Assembly: GCF_002735305.1 (NCBI RefSeq)
Contig: NZ_PDYG01000003.1
Span: 1-64,000, forward strand
Direction of reading: 5' to 3'
Length of the DNA: 64,000 nt
DNA from: Agathobacter ruminis
GTDB taxonomy: Bacteria > Bacillota > Clostridia > Lachnospirales > Lachnospiraceae
The position numbers and the translations under genes are program-made. Shown here piece after piece: positions 16,339-25,294 of the stretch. The notes beneath the pieces were generated by a model. The model ran no database searches. It had not been told where the DNA came from and saw only the letters and a program-made list of their open reading frames with translations. The stretch's first letter is position 1. Each line of letters starts with the position of its first letter.

Positions 16339-17793
16339 ATGGATTATCATATTTGGATGCTATACGAAGCATTATCGAATCATTACGAATGTGAAATGGT
16401 CTTAAAAGAACAGGCAACACAAGACCTTAAGAATGTGCGCCTCTATGATCAGTCATTTGCAGATGATGGAAATACATTATATGTAGAACAGGGATCTGTT
16501 ATGTTAAACAATGATGATCCCAGAGTTTACTGCAAGCATAAATCAAATTATTTTATTATCGAATCATCGAATGTAAATGAAGTATTTAACACGATTATCT
16601 GTCATATCAATGAAACGCAGAACTGGATCAACCGAATCAACATCATGATTGCCAACAACTGTCTGCTATCTGACGTTTTGTCCGAATTCAAGGACAAATT
16701 GCCCTTTCCGCTTATGGTACTGGATGTCAGCCAGACAGCGCTTGCCATATCCGAAAATTACGGCAAAGGAACTATCGATCAAAACTGGGATCAAATGATT
16801 GAAACCGGCAGTTTGGGATTCGAAAGCATCTCTTTGTATAACGAGCTTTACAAAGATTCCATCTATACCAAGGACTTTTATTATGTTCCTGCAAATCCGT
16901 TCCCCTATCCGAGCTATAACCGAAATATCTATGTCAATGGGGACTTCATGGGATTTTTGTCTTTGATTTTGCTAAATGATTCTCTTACGGAAGCACATCG
17001 CGGCTGGTATTATATCGCATGGGAATGTGTCAGCAACTGGATTCAGCTCCATATCGGCCAAAATGATTTGCTGATGCGAAGTTCCGTATTTGAAGAAGTC
17101 ATGTCCGGTAATTTTGACAATCTGAATTATTTCAAAGGAATTCTGTCAACTTTTGGCTGGAAAGAAAATTGTAACAAACAGATTATTGTGCTTGGCTGCG
17201 TATCTAACCATCTGAACATGAATGCCCATATTGCAAAATTGCTTAACAACAAATGGGATTATCTCTATGCAAACGAATATCAGGACAAACTGGTTTTGCT
17301 TTGCAATATTGACCGTCTCCCATTGGAACAGCAATTACATAATATTCGCCCAATCATCATCAACAGCGGATATTACGGAGGCAGCAGCAATATCTTTACC
17401 AATCTGTCCGAAGCGCCGCATTTCCTGCTTCAAGCGATGCTTCCTTTTTGGTCTGATTCCGTCAACATCGGTGTGGTTTCCCCGTGTCAGGAACATATCC
17501 TGCCATATACATTTCACCTGTTGAAGACGCACGCACGCATGAGTCTAACCCATCCTGCATTGCTACAGTTACAGGAATATGATGAAAAGCACAAAACAGA
17601 TTATATGCATATCCTGTATGTTTTCCTGCAAAATCAATGTAACCAGACCGAGACGGCAAACAGTCTGCATATGCATCGCAGCACATTGCTTCGCAAGCTG
17701 GCACAGATACAGCAATTAACCAATGTGGATTTGTCTGATTACCCAACCAGACTTCATCTGATGATTTCATACGAACTCGAATATGCATTTTAA
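16339..17793 (+). CDS. PucR/CdaR-type transcriptional regulator
   Basis: A 484-residue regulator. The N-terminal 250 residues are a sensory part with no recognised motif, the middle resembles the degenerate GGDEF-like region of CdaR/PucR proteins, and the C-terminal 60 residues are the PucR HTH (QCNQTETANSLHMHRSTLL, then RKLAQIQQLTNVDL). Such regulators respond to a catabolic substrate and usually control neighbouring genes. Divergence from the reductase-hydrolase operon and the shared repeat pair support that. AGGAGG precedes the ATG; a bidirectional terminator follows. Confidence 0.88.
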   Translation: MDYHIWMLYEALSNHYECEMVLKEQATQDLKNVRLYDQSFADDGNTLYVEQGSVMLNNDDPRVYCKHKSNYFIIESSNVNEVFNTIICHINETQNWINRINIMIANNCLLSDVLSEFKDKLPFPLMVLDVSQTALAISENYGKGTIDQNWDQMIETGSLGFESISLYNELYKDSIYTKDFYYVPANPFPYPSYNRNIYVNGDFMGFLSLILLNDSLTEAHRGWYYIAWECVSNWIQLHIGQNDLLMRSSVFEEVMSGNFDNLNYFKGILSTFGWKENCNKQIIVLGCVSNHLNMNAHIAKLLNNKWDYLYANEYQDKLVLLCNIDRLPLEQQLHNIRPIIINSGYYGGSSNIFTNLSEAPHFLLQAMLPFWSDSVNIGVVSPCQEHILPYTFHLLKTHARMSLTHPALLQLQEYDEKHKTDYMHILYVFLQNQCNQTETANSLHMHRSTLLRKLAQIQQLTNVDLSDYPTRLHLMISYELEYAF

Positions 17794-17835
17794 AAAAAAG
17801 CAGGTGTTGCACAACACCTGCTTATACTTTTAATT
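17792..17835. terminator. Bidirectional terminator
   Basis: AGCAGGTGTTG pairs with CAACACCTGCT around a two-base loop, with an A-run on the left and a T-rich tract on the right. It serves both the regulator gene (+) and the phosphatase gene (-). Confidence 0.85.
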
Positions 17836-17843
17836 TAGAAAAG

Positions 17844-18437
17844 TTACTTGATTGCCCGGCGAATCGCATTCCAGTCCGCACAGCGAAGATACCGGTCTGC
17901 CAGCTGACATTCCCGATTCCATGGTCTGTCAAAAACCATCACCTTCATATCCGGAAAATGATCCAGATATTGGAACGCCAGCGGCGAATCTTCCACCGCA
18001 TAATCGAAATGCATCCCGTAAAAATCTTCCAGTTCCAGATTATAGCTGCCCTTTTGATAAAATGTATCTCTTCCATATTTATCCAGGAAAAACAGTTCTA
18101 CACGATTCAGCCCGTGTTCGTCCAGCCATTTTCGGGATGGTTCATAGGTCATCACCGGACGTCCTGTGATAATGCAAACCTCATGTCCCTCATCCAACAA
18201 TGCATTTATTACTTCCGACGCGCCCGGCGTCTCCCGATAAGAAAGAAGGATTTCAGGCTTATGCCCCTCCTCCATCATTTGTTCATACTCTTCTTCATTC
18301 AAATCAAATGATTCTTTGAGATTAAAGAAGCGAACCTCTTCATATGGAACACGCTTTCCAAAGAGTCGAAAAGCTATCTTTGTAAACGCCTGTGCAGTCT
18401 CGCACAGACAATCATCAAAATCAACATATATTCTCAT
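17844..18437 (-). CDS. HAD-superfamily 5'(3')-deoxyribonucleotidase-like phosphatase
   Basis: A 197-residue HAD hydrolase. Motif I is YVDFDDCLCET with nucleophile D6; motif II is the Thr of CIITGRP; motif III/IV is DYAVEDSPLAF. The GASEVINALLDEGHEV segment and length are typical of 5' nucleotidase (NT5C)-like or YqfW-like phosphatases. Asp at motif I +2 is the general acid. The natural substrate cannot be assigned. GAGGTT precedes the ATG. Confidence 0.75.
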   Translation of the reverse strand: MRIYVDFDDCLCETAQAFTKIAFRLFGKRVPYEEVRFFNLKESFDLNEEEYEQMMEEGHKPEILLSYRETPGASEVINALLDEGHEVCIITGRPVMTYEPSRKWLDEHGLNRVELFFLDKYGRDTFYQKGSYNLELEDFYGMHFDYAVEDSPLAFQYLDHFPDMKVMVFDRPWNRECQLADRYLRCADWNAIRRAIK

Positions 18438-18498
18438 GCAATAACCTCTATTAATTCATCTTTTATATTTCCCAACATCTTGTACATAATGGTTTTTA

Positions 18499-19608
18499 TT
18501 ATGATATCACGATATAGAGTCCGCTCAATATCGCCAGATATATGATATTCAATGCAGTGAATACGAAAAAATATTTCGCTTTTAGCTCATTTCTGTGATG
18601 TGCAAGAAGCTTAAAGGAAATCAGACTGGCCATCGATGCAATCAGCGTTCCGAGGCCTCCTATATTGACACCTACCAACAGACCTTTCAGATCTGATGCA
18701 AAATCCGATAGCAAAAGCGCTGCCGGAACATTCGAAATAAACTGGGAAGCAAGAATACCGGTTGACAGTTCATGCCCACTGACAATGCCATATAATGCAT
18801 TTCGCACAGAATCAAGTGCGCCCAGATTTCCCGTGAATATAAAGAATCCTACAAAAGTAAACAACAATGCGTAATCAATCTGCACAATTGCAAACTTGTC
18901 CATCACAAAACAGGTAAGCAAAACGATTGCAAAAAGAATATAATACGGCAGGATTTTTGAGACGGTAAACAGCGAAAGAATAAAAAGGATTCCATAAACC
19001 GCGCATCGCTTCTTACTTCCTTTCAGACGATGTCGCTTCATCTCGACGTGATCCTTTTTGCCCGGCAAAAATAAAATGCAGATCAAAAGCAGCAGTCCGG
19101 TCATCGCTGTATAAGGCAACATCAAAAGCAAAAAGTCTGCGATTCCCATACCGGATAACGAATACAGATAGATATTCTGCGGATTACCGACTGGTGTCAG
19201 CATGCTCCCCATATTTGCTGCGATCGTTTGAAATGCAATAACAGGAATCAGCAATTCGTCCCGTCCGCATGCTTCAAGAATAAATATGGAAAATGGTACA
19301 AACGTAAGCAATGCAACATCATTTGTGATAAACATTGCCGAGAAAAAGCAAAGAAATACGAGCGCCAGTGACAGCTGCAGAACATTTCCCGTCTTTTCGA
19401 TCATACGACTTCCCAGTGCTTCAAACAGCCCTTCACGATTCAATCCCTCCATAATCACCATCAGTGACCACAAAATTCCAAGCGTACGCAGATCAATATA
19501 GTCGATATAGGACGCATTCGGATGCACAAAAAACATGGATATCAAAGCCAATACCCATGCGCTTGTCAAAATTGTTTCTTTTTTAATAAAATCTATTACA
19601 TATTTCAT
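18499..19608 (-). CDS. Anion permease of the ArsB/NhaD-SLC13 superfamily
   Basis: A 369-residue integral membrane protein with about ten hydrophobic segments. Characteristic sequences are LWSLMVIMEGL, FITNDVALLTFVPFSIF and TPVGNPQNIYLYSL in the first half, and LASQFISNVPAALLLSDF in the second, a two-fold repeat with N-x-P re-entrant loops found in arsenite, citrate and dicarboxylate permeases. The start is the ATG at 19608 with AAGGCAAC; an upstream frame extension has no initiation signal. The substrate is not predictable. Confidence 0.85.
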   Translation of the reverse strand: MKYVIDFIKKETILTSAWVLALISMFFVHPNASYIDYIDLRTLGILWSLMVIMEGLNREGLFEALGSRMIEKTGNVLQLSLALVFLCFFSAMFITNDVALLTFVPFSIFILEACGRDELLIPVIAFQTIAANMGSMLTPVGNPQNIYLYSLSGMGIADFLLLMLPYTAMTGLLLLICILFLPGKKDHVEMKRHRLKGSKKRCAVYGILFILSLFTVSKILPYYILFAIVLLTCFVMDKFAIVQIDYALLFTFVGFFIFTGNLGALDSVRNALYGIVSGHELSTGILASQFISNVPAALLLSDFASDLKGLLVGVNIGGLGTLIASMASLISFKLLAHHRNELKAKYFFVFTALNIIYLAILSGLYIVIS

Positions 19609-19652
19609 AAATGTGTTGCCTTGCTTTCTACAAACCATCAAGCTTCTTTGGC

Positions 19653-20177
19653 TCATGAATATTTTTTGTTCATTTTTTCCCACCAGACAAATGCCTTTTG
19701 CATTTGACTGTTTACATCAACGCAAACCTTTTCATAAATCGATTCATCAGCCATCTGTATTTGTTTATAAGACTCCGGTGGTTGAAAATTCTTTTTTTTC
19801 TCTTCGCTCACCGCCAAATAATCAACAAATTTACGCCCTTTAATTTTAAATGTACAGGTGTAAACATCTGTATAATAAAACCATCCGTCTATTGTACCAG
19901 GAAGTCTGTAACGCAAATTTGTGTCCCAGACATTTATATCATCAAGACATTTTCCATGATCATTATAGTTCTTTTTCCTGTCTTTTTGCTGCGGAAAAAT
20001 CGTTGATATCTCTATCGTAAATGAGTTCCCATATTTATTTTTTTGCACTGCAAGAAGCTCAATTCTGTTGTCATAAACTTTACGATAATGAGGATATTTT
20101 CCTGTGAATCCATTATCCAAAAGCGGCTGAAACACATACTTTTTTAATGCTGCATTCATTTTTGAACTTTGAGACAT
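19653..20177 (-). CDS. DUF4304-like hypothetical protein
   Basis: A 174-residue soluble protein whose first part (MNAALKKYVFQPLLDNGFTGKYPHYRKV, positions 7-34) matches my recollection of DUF4304 proteins. Function is unknown. GAGGAG lies 8 bp before the ATG. It lies between the permease and a broken peptidase gene, all on the same strand. Confidence 0.6.
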   Translation of the reverse strand: MSQSSKMNAALKKYVFQPLLDNGFTGKYPHYRKVYDNRIELLAVQKNKYGNSFTIEISTIFPQQKDRKKNYNDHGKCLDDINVWDTNLRYRLPGTIDGWFYYTDVYTCTFKIKGRKFVDYLAVSEEKKKNFQPPESYKQIQMADESIYEKVCVDVNSQMQKAFVWWEKMNKKYS

Positions 20178-20219
20178 GATGTAATCTCCTCAGATTGGCT
20201 TAACTAAATTTCCCGGCAA

Positions 20220-20755
20220 CTATTCCACCGAATAGAGTGTGTTTTTCTCAAACAGACCGATTGCGAATCCCATTCGCATGAATAATGGCATATGCTCATA
20301 CGCCCGAAAGCTGGTGCGCTCCAACAGTTCCTCCAACGTCACCACCTCGTAATATCCGTACGGATTGGCAACCGTAATCTGATCATTCGCAATGTCGGCG
20401 CCCACAATCATCGAATAATGCAGGGTCCATTCATCCTCATGTAATGCGGCCCACTCAAACGGAACCGGCTTGCCGGAAGCTAAGGTATCATACATGATAT
20501 CGATAAACTCAGTATTCTTCAGATATTTGTGCATCGTTGTGGTATATTCCGGGAATTGCTTATTCATTTCTTTACAAAAATCCCTGCCGGTGGAAGTCAC
20601 AACCTTTCCATATTCATCGAAGAGACTATCTTCAGTCACATTTTCGCCATTCCACGCAGAGAACATCTCGATGACCGCATATCCACAAGAAATGTGAGTG
20701 GTATTGCCACCAATATTGCCAAAATGATTCCTACGATTTTCGCTGCTTTTTTCAT
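20220..20755 (-). pseudogene. C39-like secreted cysteine peptidase, broken by internal deletion
   Basis: A strong GGGGAGG site precedes the ATG at 20755, which encodes a signal anchor (MKKAAKIVGIILAILVAIPL) but then runs to a stop. In the next frame the mature peptidase begins abruptly at THISCGYAVIEMFSAWNGE, with a candidate catalytic Cys, and continues through HEDEWTLHYSMIVGADI (catalytic His region) to a normal stop. The residues that normally join signal and catalytic core are missing. The sequence GGCAATA occurs twice at the junction, so a microhomology deletion is likely. A shorter translation from an internal Met would lack the catalytic Cys. Confidence 0.75.
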
Positions 20756-20800
20756 ATCGTATTCCTCCCCTGTCAGCTTTGTTTTGAATTATAAGACTAT

Positions 20801-21361
20801 CTATAAACTATAAACGACAATTCCTGCAAAAGCTGATAGACAAATCAGCAAAATTGGATGCATTCTTTTTTTCACGATGATTCGAGAGCCGAAATATACA
20901 AGTGAAAAAACACATGTCAGTCCCAATGAAATAATATCCGGTCTATCATTAAATGCCAGTCCGCAGTTTTTAATCATCATAGACAAACCAGTCACAAGAA
21001 TAATTCCAATGATACAGGCCTTTAGTCCACCTAGTGCTGCTTTGACGAATCGATTTTGTATAAACTTGTTCAAGACTACCATGATTAACAAGATAATTAT
21101 AAAAGCCGGTAACACGACTGCAGCAGTGGCGATAAGAGCCCCTAACATTCCTGCTTTTTCGCTTCCAACATAGGTGGGCATATTTACCATAATTGGTCCG
21201 GGTGTGCTTTCGCTGATTGCAATCATGTAGGCTAACATTTCATCATCCATCCAACCATAGGCCATGACCACTTCCTTAATCAAGGGAATGGCAGCATATG
21301 CTCCTCCAAATGACAATAAGCCCACTTCCATAAAACCTATAAAGAGATTCAAATAAATCAT
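20801..21361 (-). CDS. Chromate transporter-type protein (ChrA half), second subunit
   Basis: A 186-residue membrane protein of the short-chain CHR family. The family marks are SFGGAYAAIPLIKE near the N-terminus and SESTPGPIMVNMPTYVG. About six hydrophobic segments follow. Short CHR proteins occur as adjacent pairs and act together as an oxyanion exporter. The start codon overlaps the stop of the partner gene by 4 bp. Chromate as substrate is by family name only. Confidence 0.85.
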   Translation of the reverse strand: MIYLNLFIGFMEVGLLSFGGAYAAIPLIKEVVMAYGWMDDEMLAYMIAISESTPGPIMVNMPTYVGSEKAGMLGALIATAAVVLPAFIIILLIMVVLNKFIQNRFVKAALGGLKACIIGIILVTGLSMMIKNCGLAFNDRPDIISLGLTCVFSLVYFGSRIIVKKRMHPILLICLSAFAGIVVYSL

Positions 21362-21933
21362 TCCTTTGTATCCTCTCCATAAATTCTATTTTCGATTGCA
21401 AAGACCGATAATCCAATGATTGCAAACACCATCAATAATACCATAGATGAAATATTAAATGCAAAATATTTGATTAGAATCATAGAAATAACCGCAAGTG
21501 AAACCATGCCAATCTGCAATGCTGTCTTTTTCATTTTCTGAATCATTTTGATTGCAGCATCTACAATGAGGATTCCCACAGCAATCTTAATTCCCTTTAA
21601 TGCATTCACAACATAGATGTTTTCAAGAAAATGATCAAAAATCCTTGATATAAAAAAGATTATAAAAAATGAAGGAACCACCATTCCAATTGTCGCAGCA
21701 ATTGCTCCCAGAAGTTTCCCTCTCTTATACCCAACATATGTTGCACAATTGATTGCGATTGGTCCCGGCGTAGACTCAGCTATAACTGTAATTGTCATCA
21801 TTTCATCGTGAGTAATCCATTTTTTATTTTCTACGCATGTATTCTCGATAAGAGAAATCATTGCATATCCTCCGCCAAAGGTGAACATTCCTATCTTAGC
21901 AAAGGTGATAAATAACTCGAAAAGAATAAACAT
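21358..21933 (-). CDS. Chromate transporter-type protein (ChrA half), first subunit
   Basis: A 191-residue partner of the following gene, with TFGGGYAMISLIEN and AESTPGPIAINCATYVG in the same positions, and six hydrophobic stretches. The two genes are a typical tandem short-chain chr pair with opposite predicted topology. It follows a methyltransferase gene by 25 bp. Confidence 0.85.
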   Translation of the reverse strand: MFILFELFITFAKIGMFTFGGGYAMISLIENTCVENKKWITHDEMMTITVIAESTPGPIAINCATYVGYKRGKLLGAIAATIGMVVPSFFIIFFISRIFDHFLENIYVVNALKGIKIAVGILIVDAAIKMIQKMKKTALQIGMVSLAVISMILIKYFAFNISSMVLLMVFAIIGLSVFAIENRIYGEDTKE

Positions 21934-21958
21934 AAGTATTTCTCCAATATATTTGAAT

Positions 21959-22744
21959 TTATGCCTTAAGTTCGTACATACGATATATCTTTCGGTACAG
22001 CTTGCCTGTAAATAGCAGCTTGAAGAACATTCTTTCGATTGGTGTAAGCTCTTTGACCAGCGCAGCGGGAGTAAAGCTGTGCTCTTTTACAAATCTGATT
22101 CGAAGGCCATCGATGATGTTCCCGATCGCATCTATCCCATACAGCTTAGTTACGCCAACATCGTTGACAGGGTTTTTATATTTCGACGCTTTGACACCAA
22201 ATTCGGTATAAACATCCATCAGAATATGAATTTCCCGATACTTTTTATCAAGCGCTTGCAATACCCCCCGTACCTGGCTGTTGGTCAGATACATGCTCAG
22301 TCCCTCAAGGATAACGATGGCCGTATTACAATCCGGTAGCGTTCCAATCTGTTCAGGTCTGGACGCATCCAATACCGTCATATGGTACGTTTCATTTTCC
22401 TGAAAATACTTCTTACGAATCTCTATGACATCCGGAAGATCGCAGTCCACCCATTCAGTACAGGGAGTTTTTACCCTCATATGCCTACTGTCAAGTCCGC
22501 ACCCAATATGAAGTACCAACGCATCGCGGCATCGTTGCAGCATACTGTCTGTCCAGTCATCGAACACACGGGTTCTCATAGCCATATTGTAAGCAAGCCA
22601 TTTTGATCTGGACTTGCCTCGAATTGGGAAGGCTTCTTCTTTCCATATTTTTTCAGCCGATGGATCGTTCAGGATAATCCCCTGTTGGCTCACCTTTGAT
22701 TTACCATATAACGGAATATACAGTGTTTTATTCACTTCATTCAT
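21959..22744 (-). CDS. Class I methyltransferase of the LCM/TcmP family
   Basis: A 261-residue protein of the leucine carboxyl methyltransferase-like family, which includes polyketide O-methyltransferases such as TcmP. The SAM site reads ALVLHIGCGLDSRHMR, with WVDCDLPDVIEIRKKYF as the acidic ribose-binding loop and AIVILEGLSMYLT. The ATG at 22744 is preferred over a TTG 21 bp upstream that overlaps the previous gene; the ribosome site is weak. The substrate is unknown. Confidence 0.75.
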   Translation of the reverse strand: MNEVNKTLYIPLYGKSKVSQQGIILNDPSAEKIWKEEAFPIRGKSRSKWLAYNMAMRTRVFDDWTDSMLQRCRDALVLHIGCGLDSRHMRVKTPCTEWVDCDLPDVIEIRKKYFQENETYHMTVLDASRPEQIGTLPDCNTAIVILEGLSMYLTNSQVRGVLQALDKKYREIHILMDVYTEFGVKASKYKNPVNDVGVTKLYGIDAIGNIIDGLRIRFVKEHSFTPAALVKELTPIERMFFKLLFTGKLYRKIYRMYELKA

Positions 22745-22765
22745 GCGATTTATCTCATTAACCAA

Positions 22766-22978
22766 TTAGTTATTAGCAATAATTTCCCCCAAACTATCAA
22801 ATACTACCCAATCGCCTTCATCGATATTCTTCTCCCGCAACACCGCATCGGCAATTTCAAATATACTTTCCTCTCCCGCTTCATCGCAAAGCCGCAAGAG
22901 TACCTGCGGCTGATAGTCTTCGGGCCTTTCTTCACAACCGAAATCAGCTTCCTGGATTTGCTTAACCAAATATTTCAT
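22766..22978 (-). CDS. Small acidic protein, unknown
   Basis: A 70-residue acidic soluble protein with no motif I recognise (ending EGDWVVFDSLGEIIANN). GGAGAAATT precedes the ATG, and codon use is normal for the region. It lies immediately before the methyltransferase gene, so they are probably co-transcribed. Confidence 0.55.
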   Translation of the reverse strand: MKYLVKQIQEADFGCEERPEDYQPQVLLRLCDEAGEESIFEIADAVLREKNIDEGDWVVFDSLGEIIANN

Positions 22979-23006
22979 ATTAATTTCTCCGGTTTTTGTT
23001 TATGAT

Positions 23007-23546
23007 TTACGAATCAAAATTGTATTTTATAATTTCGCAGTTCTTTACTCCACAAGAAGAAAACGCTTCGTTATCCATCTCTCTGAAGTATGTTTCCACC
23101 ATTCTGGCGATTCCGTTATGCGCCACCAGAATCACTTCTTGGTCTCCTGCCTTTATATCATCCAAAAGATTATAGATTCTCTGCGCAAGGTGAAGCATCG
23201 ATTCGCCACTACCGTATCTGCTTGCCATTTCCTTTTTCGCTTCATGGAACTCATCCCCATTTCTTTTGGTAGACTCAAATCGTCCAAAGTTCTGCTCTTT
23301 CAGTCTCGGCTCCACTTTCATTGGAATCCCAGTAATTTCGGAGATGTGTCTCGCTGTTTCCTTCGCTCTGATAAGGGGCGATGTCAAAATAACATCCGCT
23401 GTAATCTTCTGCTGTATAATCTTTTCTCCGGCCTCTTTTGCCTGCTCATGTCCTCTTTGCGTAAGCTCAATATCGGTTGCTCCACAAATCTTATTCTCAA
23501 CATTCCACACGGTTTCTCCATGTCTAATAAAATAAAAATGATCCAT
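23007..23546 (-). CDS. Histidine phosphatase (phosphoglycerate mutase-like)
   Basis: A 179-residue protein with the RHG signature FIRHGETVWNVENKICG, the second catalytic His in EVILVAHNGIARM, and the acidic LKEQNFGRFEST segment. It is the size of small broad-specificity phosphatases such as PhoE/CobC rather than glycolytic mutase. GAGAGGAC lies before the ATG. Confidence 0.85.
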   Translation of the reverse strand: MDHFYFIRHGETVWNVENKICGATDIELTQRGHEQAKEAGEKIIQQKITADVILTSPLIRAKETARHISEITGIPMKVEPRLKEQNFGRFESTKRNGDEFHEAKKEMASRYGSGESMLHLAQRIYNLLDDIKAGDQEVILVAHNGIARMVETYFREMDNEAFSSCGVKNCEIIKYNFDS

Positions 23547-23572
23547 GCTATTTTGTCCTCTCTAAAATGCTG

Positions 23573-23947
23573 TTATCTTTCTTGAAAAAATTCTATTTCT
23601 TCTCCAAGCGGGCCATAGCAGAAAGCCATTCTCGCCGGATATTCAGGCGTAGATGGAATCACGATATTTTGTGGCTCTTTAAAAATCTCATAACCGGCAG
23701 ACTTAACAATAGAAACAATTTCGTCTACATTATCTGTTGCAAAAGCCATATGACGAATGGCTCCTACAGATTTCACTCCTTCACCATTATTGAATATTTC
23801 GATAAGAGCATTTCCGGCGTCTATCATGATGCCTTCTGCCCATTCTCTCGCAACCGAAAGCCCAAGTAATTCTGTATAGAAATGCTTTGTTTGCTCATAC
23901 TCTGCAGCAGTTTTGCATTTTAATGAAATGTGATGAATTCCTGTAAT
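23573..23947 (-). CDS. Glyoxalase/VOC-family protein
   Basis: A 124-residue single VOC domain: ITGIHHISLKCKT at the start, FYTELLGLSVAREW, IRHMAFATDNVD, and the final FCYGPLGEEIEFFQE. Metal ligand candidates are His6/His7 and the Glu of EEIEFF. VOC proteins include glyoxalases, dioxygenases and antibiotic-binding proteins; which applies here is not evident. The ATG at 23947 has a clear AAAGGAG; a longer frame would run into the upstream gene. Confidence 0.8.
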   Translation of the reverse strand: MTGIHHISLKCKTAAEYEQTKHFYTELLGLSVAREWAEGIMIDAGNALIEIFNNGEGVKSVGAIRHMAFATDNVDEIVSIVKSAGYEIFKEPQNIVIPSTPEYPARMAFCYGPLGEEIEFFQER

Positions 23948-24015
23948 CATTAATAATCTCCTTTTTCCGATATAACTCATTATCGACATATACCAACAAA
24001 TCCGAAATAATTTTA

Positions 24016-24768
24016 TTATCCCGAAATCCACTTTTTCGCCTTAATCAAAAGGAAATCTGGCTTATGAAAAAGATCTTCCTGGTCAGGAAATCTCTCTAAT
24101 ATCTCGTCAGTAGGGATAGGCTCTATCATTTTTTCTATAATGAACCCATTTTCAGTTAGGGTATTGATGATGGTTGAGAACATGCGATGATATTTCTTTA
24201 TTCCTTCAACAAACCACTCAGACTCACGTTCTCCCTCCCTAGCATAATTGGCTAGATTAACATTGATTTTCTTTCCATTCTCATCCCTGGTCCAACGTGG
24301 GATTTCACCGCTATAGGTAGTATTGATGGGATTTTCCTGTGAAAAGATAAAGCTCCCACCCATATTGAGCTTGTCATAAATTTTTTTAACCACTCCCTCA
24401 AAATCCTCAACATAATGAAATGCGAGCGAGCTTATTACCACATCAAACTTACCTTCCACCTCTTCAATGTCTTCAATTGGAAGAAGCATATAAGTAATCG
24501 CTGGATTGGAGTGCTCCTTCTTAGCAACCTCTAGCATCTTCTCAGATATATCTATACCAACAACCTTAGAGGCACCTTTGTTTACAAACTCCACGCAGTG
24601 CTCACCAAAGCCACATCCAAGGTCTAATACGCTCCTCCCCTTGAGATTAGGAAGTAATGAAAAAAGAGCAGGTATCTCAAAGAGATCATTTGCATTGCCT
24701 TCCCTGTCCCTTATAGACTTATACCCCTCAAAGAAGGTCTCATTATCAAAAATATTCTGTTTTGCCAT
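24016..24768 (-). CDS. SAM-dependent methyltransferase (class I)
   Basis: A 250-residue protein with motif I VLDLGCGFGEH, motif II VVGIDISEKMLEVAKK, and DVVISSLAFHYVEDFE. It has the general architecture of small-molecule methyltransferases with a C-terminal lid (FIIEKMIEPIPTDEIL). The substrate is unknown. GGAGGATATG precedes the ATG. Confidence 0.82.
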   Translation of the reverse strand: MAKQNIFDNETFFEGYKSIRDREGNANDLFEIPALFSLLPNLKGRSVLDLGCGFGEHCVEFVNKGASKVVGIDISEKMLEVAKKEHSNPAITYMLLPIEDIEEVEGKFDVVISSLAFHYVEDFEGVVKKIYDKLNMGGSFIFSQENPINTTYSGEIPRWTRDENGKKINVNLANYAREGERESEWFVEGIKKYHRMFSTIINTLTENGFIIEKMIEPIPTDEILERFPDQEDLFHKPDFLLIKAKKWISG

Positions 24769-24799
24769 TTTTCATATCCTCCATTAATATCCAATTTCA

Positions 24800-25039
24800 T
24801 CACATTTCCCCATCGCACGAATAGCCAGGACGTTTATATAAATATTTTTCATCCGGAGCAATGTTTTTATCCCAGACTTCTGTTTTCCAGTCTTTCTCCG
24901 GTATATCTTTAATAGCAACAGAAACGCTTGAGGTCTTACAGCCTAATGTCTCTGCTATTACCTGCGTAATCCTCTCAGCGCATTCTGTTTTTTGTTTGTC
25001 AGTTCTTCCTTCAAAACATTTGATTTCAACATGAGGCAT
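24800..25039 (-). CDS. 4-oxalocrotonate tautomerase-like protein
   Basis: A 79-residue protein starting MPHVEIKCFEGRTDKQK. Removal of Met exposes the catalytic Pro that defines the tautomerase superfamily, which decides the ATG at 25039 over a GTG 9 bp upstream. Length is slightly above the 62-residue classical enzyme. The reaction is probably keto-enol tautomerisation of an unknown substrate. Confidence 0.8.
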   Translation of the reverse strand: MPHVEIKCFEGRTDKQKTECAERITQVIAETLGCKTSSVSVAIKDIPEKDWKTEVWDKNIAPDEKYLYKRPGYSCDGEM

Positions 25040-25053
25040 AATTTCCACCTTTC

Positions 25054-25263
25054 TTATATTTCAATCATGGTCTCAATACTACACATCAAAACTCTATCCA
25101 TCATCTGACTACCATAGCCCTTACGCCAATTGTCAGATAAACTGTGAATACAAATAAGTTCTGCTTTCCCGACAAGTTCGGAGTCTCTTGCTGCATCCCA
25201 ATATGCAATGCAATGAGGTTTTCCGTCCACAGTGAGAAGATATCCATTTCCATATCTCCTCAT
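25054..25263 (-). pseudogene. GNAT acetyltransferase remnant
   Basis: A 69-codon frame corresponds to the central part of a GNAT fold (GNGYLLTVDGKPHCIAYWD, then ELICIHSLSDNWRKGYGSQM as the acetyl-CoA binding loop). The first strand-helix unit and the C-terminal strands are absent and no ribosome binding site precedes it. It is best read as a decaying fragment. Confidence 0.6.
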
Positions 25264-25294
25264 TTATCTTCACAAGAGTACGACAAATTGCGAT

